From assembly GCA_012511525.1 (NCBI GenBank), contig JAAZFW010000204.1:1-5321 (forward strand): DNA of 5,321 bases, read 5' to 3'. Below, piece by piece: positions 4,948 through 5,321 of this stretch. The stretch comes from Clostridiaceae bacterium. Its GTDB lineage: Bacteria; Bacillota; Clostridia; Saccharofermentanales; UBA5734. The notes under the pieces are model-generated. The model was not told the DNA's origin, searched no databases, and worked only from the letters and a program-made list of their open reading frames with translations. The position numbers and the translations under genes are program-made. Numbering within the stretch: position 1 is the first letter of the stretch; each line of letters opens with the position of its first letter.

Positions 4948-5321
4948 ATGTTGAGCATGCGATCGACCCGTCTGTTCCGCAAACGTTTTTTTATCATTAC
5001 GGCGCTGGCCCTGGCCGCAGTGATTCTGACCGGTGTGATTTTGCTGGTTGCAGCCGCCAATCTGGCGGGGACGAGCGATCTGCACCGCTTTTATGTTCAG
5101 GCGGAACCGTCCGGGTTCCAGTCTGCCGGAGGCGGCATATCGCTCGGTGAGGCGCTCAGCGGCAACCTGATCGAGGACGCTTCCTTTGAGCCGCTGGTTT
5201 TTCGCCAGGCCCTGACCATCTACAGCGGCGATGAGACAACCCTGACCGTTTCCTCGCAGGAGGCGGGCCAGGGCCTTTACGGCGACGGCTTTTTCAATCA
5301 GGCGGCGGCCCGGGTGATGAC
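4948..5321 (+). CDS. Unrecognised membrane-anchored or secreted protein, 5' part only
   Basis: Open to the window edge (124 complete codons). The N-terminus MLSMRSTRLFRKRFF is basic, followed by a single hydrophobic stretch of about 22 residues (IITALALAAVILTGVILLVAAA). This looks like a signal anchor or uncleaved signal peptide, leaving the rest outside the cell. The exported part includes GNLIEDASFEPLVF and LTVSSQEAGQGLYGDGFF, rich in Gly, Ser and beta-type residues. The LIEDASFE phrase recalls the start of beta-sandwich carbohydrate-binding modules, but that is weak. I do not recognise the family. It does not look like MltG, which follows yrzB in Bacillus. ATG 4948 and ATG 4957 are both in frame; neither has a strong ribosome site (GGATGG at 4941-4946 is 10 bases before 4957). 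It begins 18 bases after asnA, so it is probably co-transcribed. Confidence 0.75.
   Translation, partial: MLSMRSTRLFRKRFFIITALALAAVILTGVILLVAAANLAGTSDLHRFYVQAEPSGFQSAGGGISLGEALSGNLIEDASFEPLVFRQALTIYSGDETTLTVSSQEAGQGLYGDGFFNQAAARVM

Overview
The window looks like a stretch of a bacterial chromosome from a fairly GC-rich member of the Bacillota, most likely class Clostridia. The main evidence is the block ireB - ruvX - DUF1292, which matches the conserved Firmicutes order yrzL - yrrK - yrzB of Bacillus subtilis. Strong AGGAGG-type ribosome binding sites and the other gene families (MtaB, soluble DUF2156, CPBP protease, AsnA) agree with this. All recognised genes lie on the plus strand, and there is no sign of mobile DNA, CRISPR or RNA genes.

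Layout. Positions 1-488 hold the 3' end of mtaB, a tRNA methylthiotransferase. A likely promoter in its last codons leads into ireB (525-776) and ruvX (787-1230). An 81-base gap then carries a near-perfect extended -10 promoter and several short inverted repeats. It is followed by two DUF1292 genes, tandem and overlapping in different frames (1312-1725 and about 1676-2035). The first has an unusual Cys/His-rich, metallothionein-like head and a very acidic tail. The DNA for that tail is open in the second gene's frame, where it would encode a strongly basic stretch. Next come a soluble DUF2156 (MprF C-terminal-like) protein (2056-2976), a CPBP intramembrane glutamic protease (2993-3913), aspartate-ammonia ligase asnA (3910-4929), and the start of an unrecognised membrane-anchored or secreted protein that runs off the end.

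How the genes fit together. Spacing is tight throughout: gaps of 10-36 bases in most places, and an ATGA stop/start overlap at asnA. An ATGA is also available at the start of the DUF2156 gene. This suggests one or two long transcripts, with an internal promoter before the DUF1292 pair. The core is housekeeping: tRNA modification, Holliday-junction or rRNA-processing nuclease, Ser/Thr-kinase-linked regulation through IreB, and asparagine synthesis. The least ordinary parts are the DUF1292 pair with its leader and frame overlap, and the unidentified last gene. I see no clear new defence or mobile system here.
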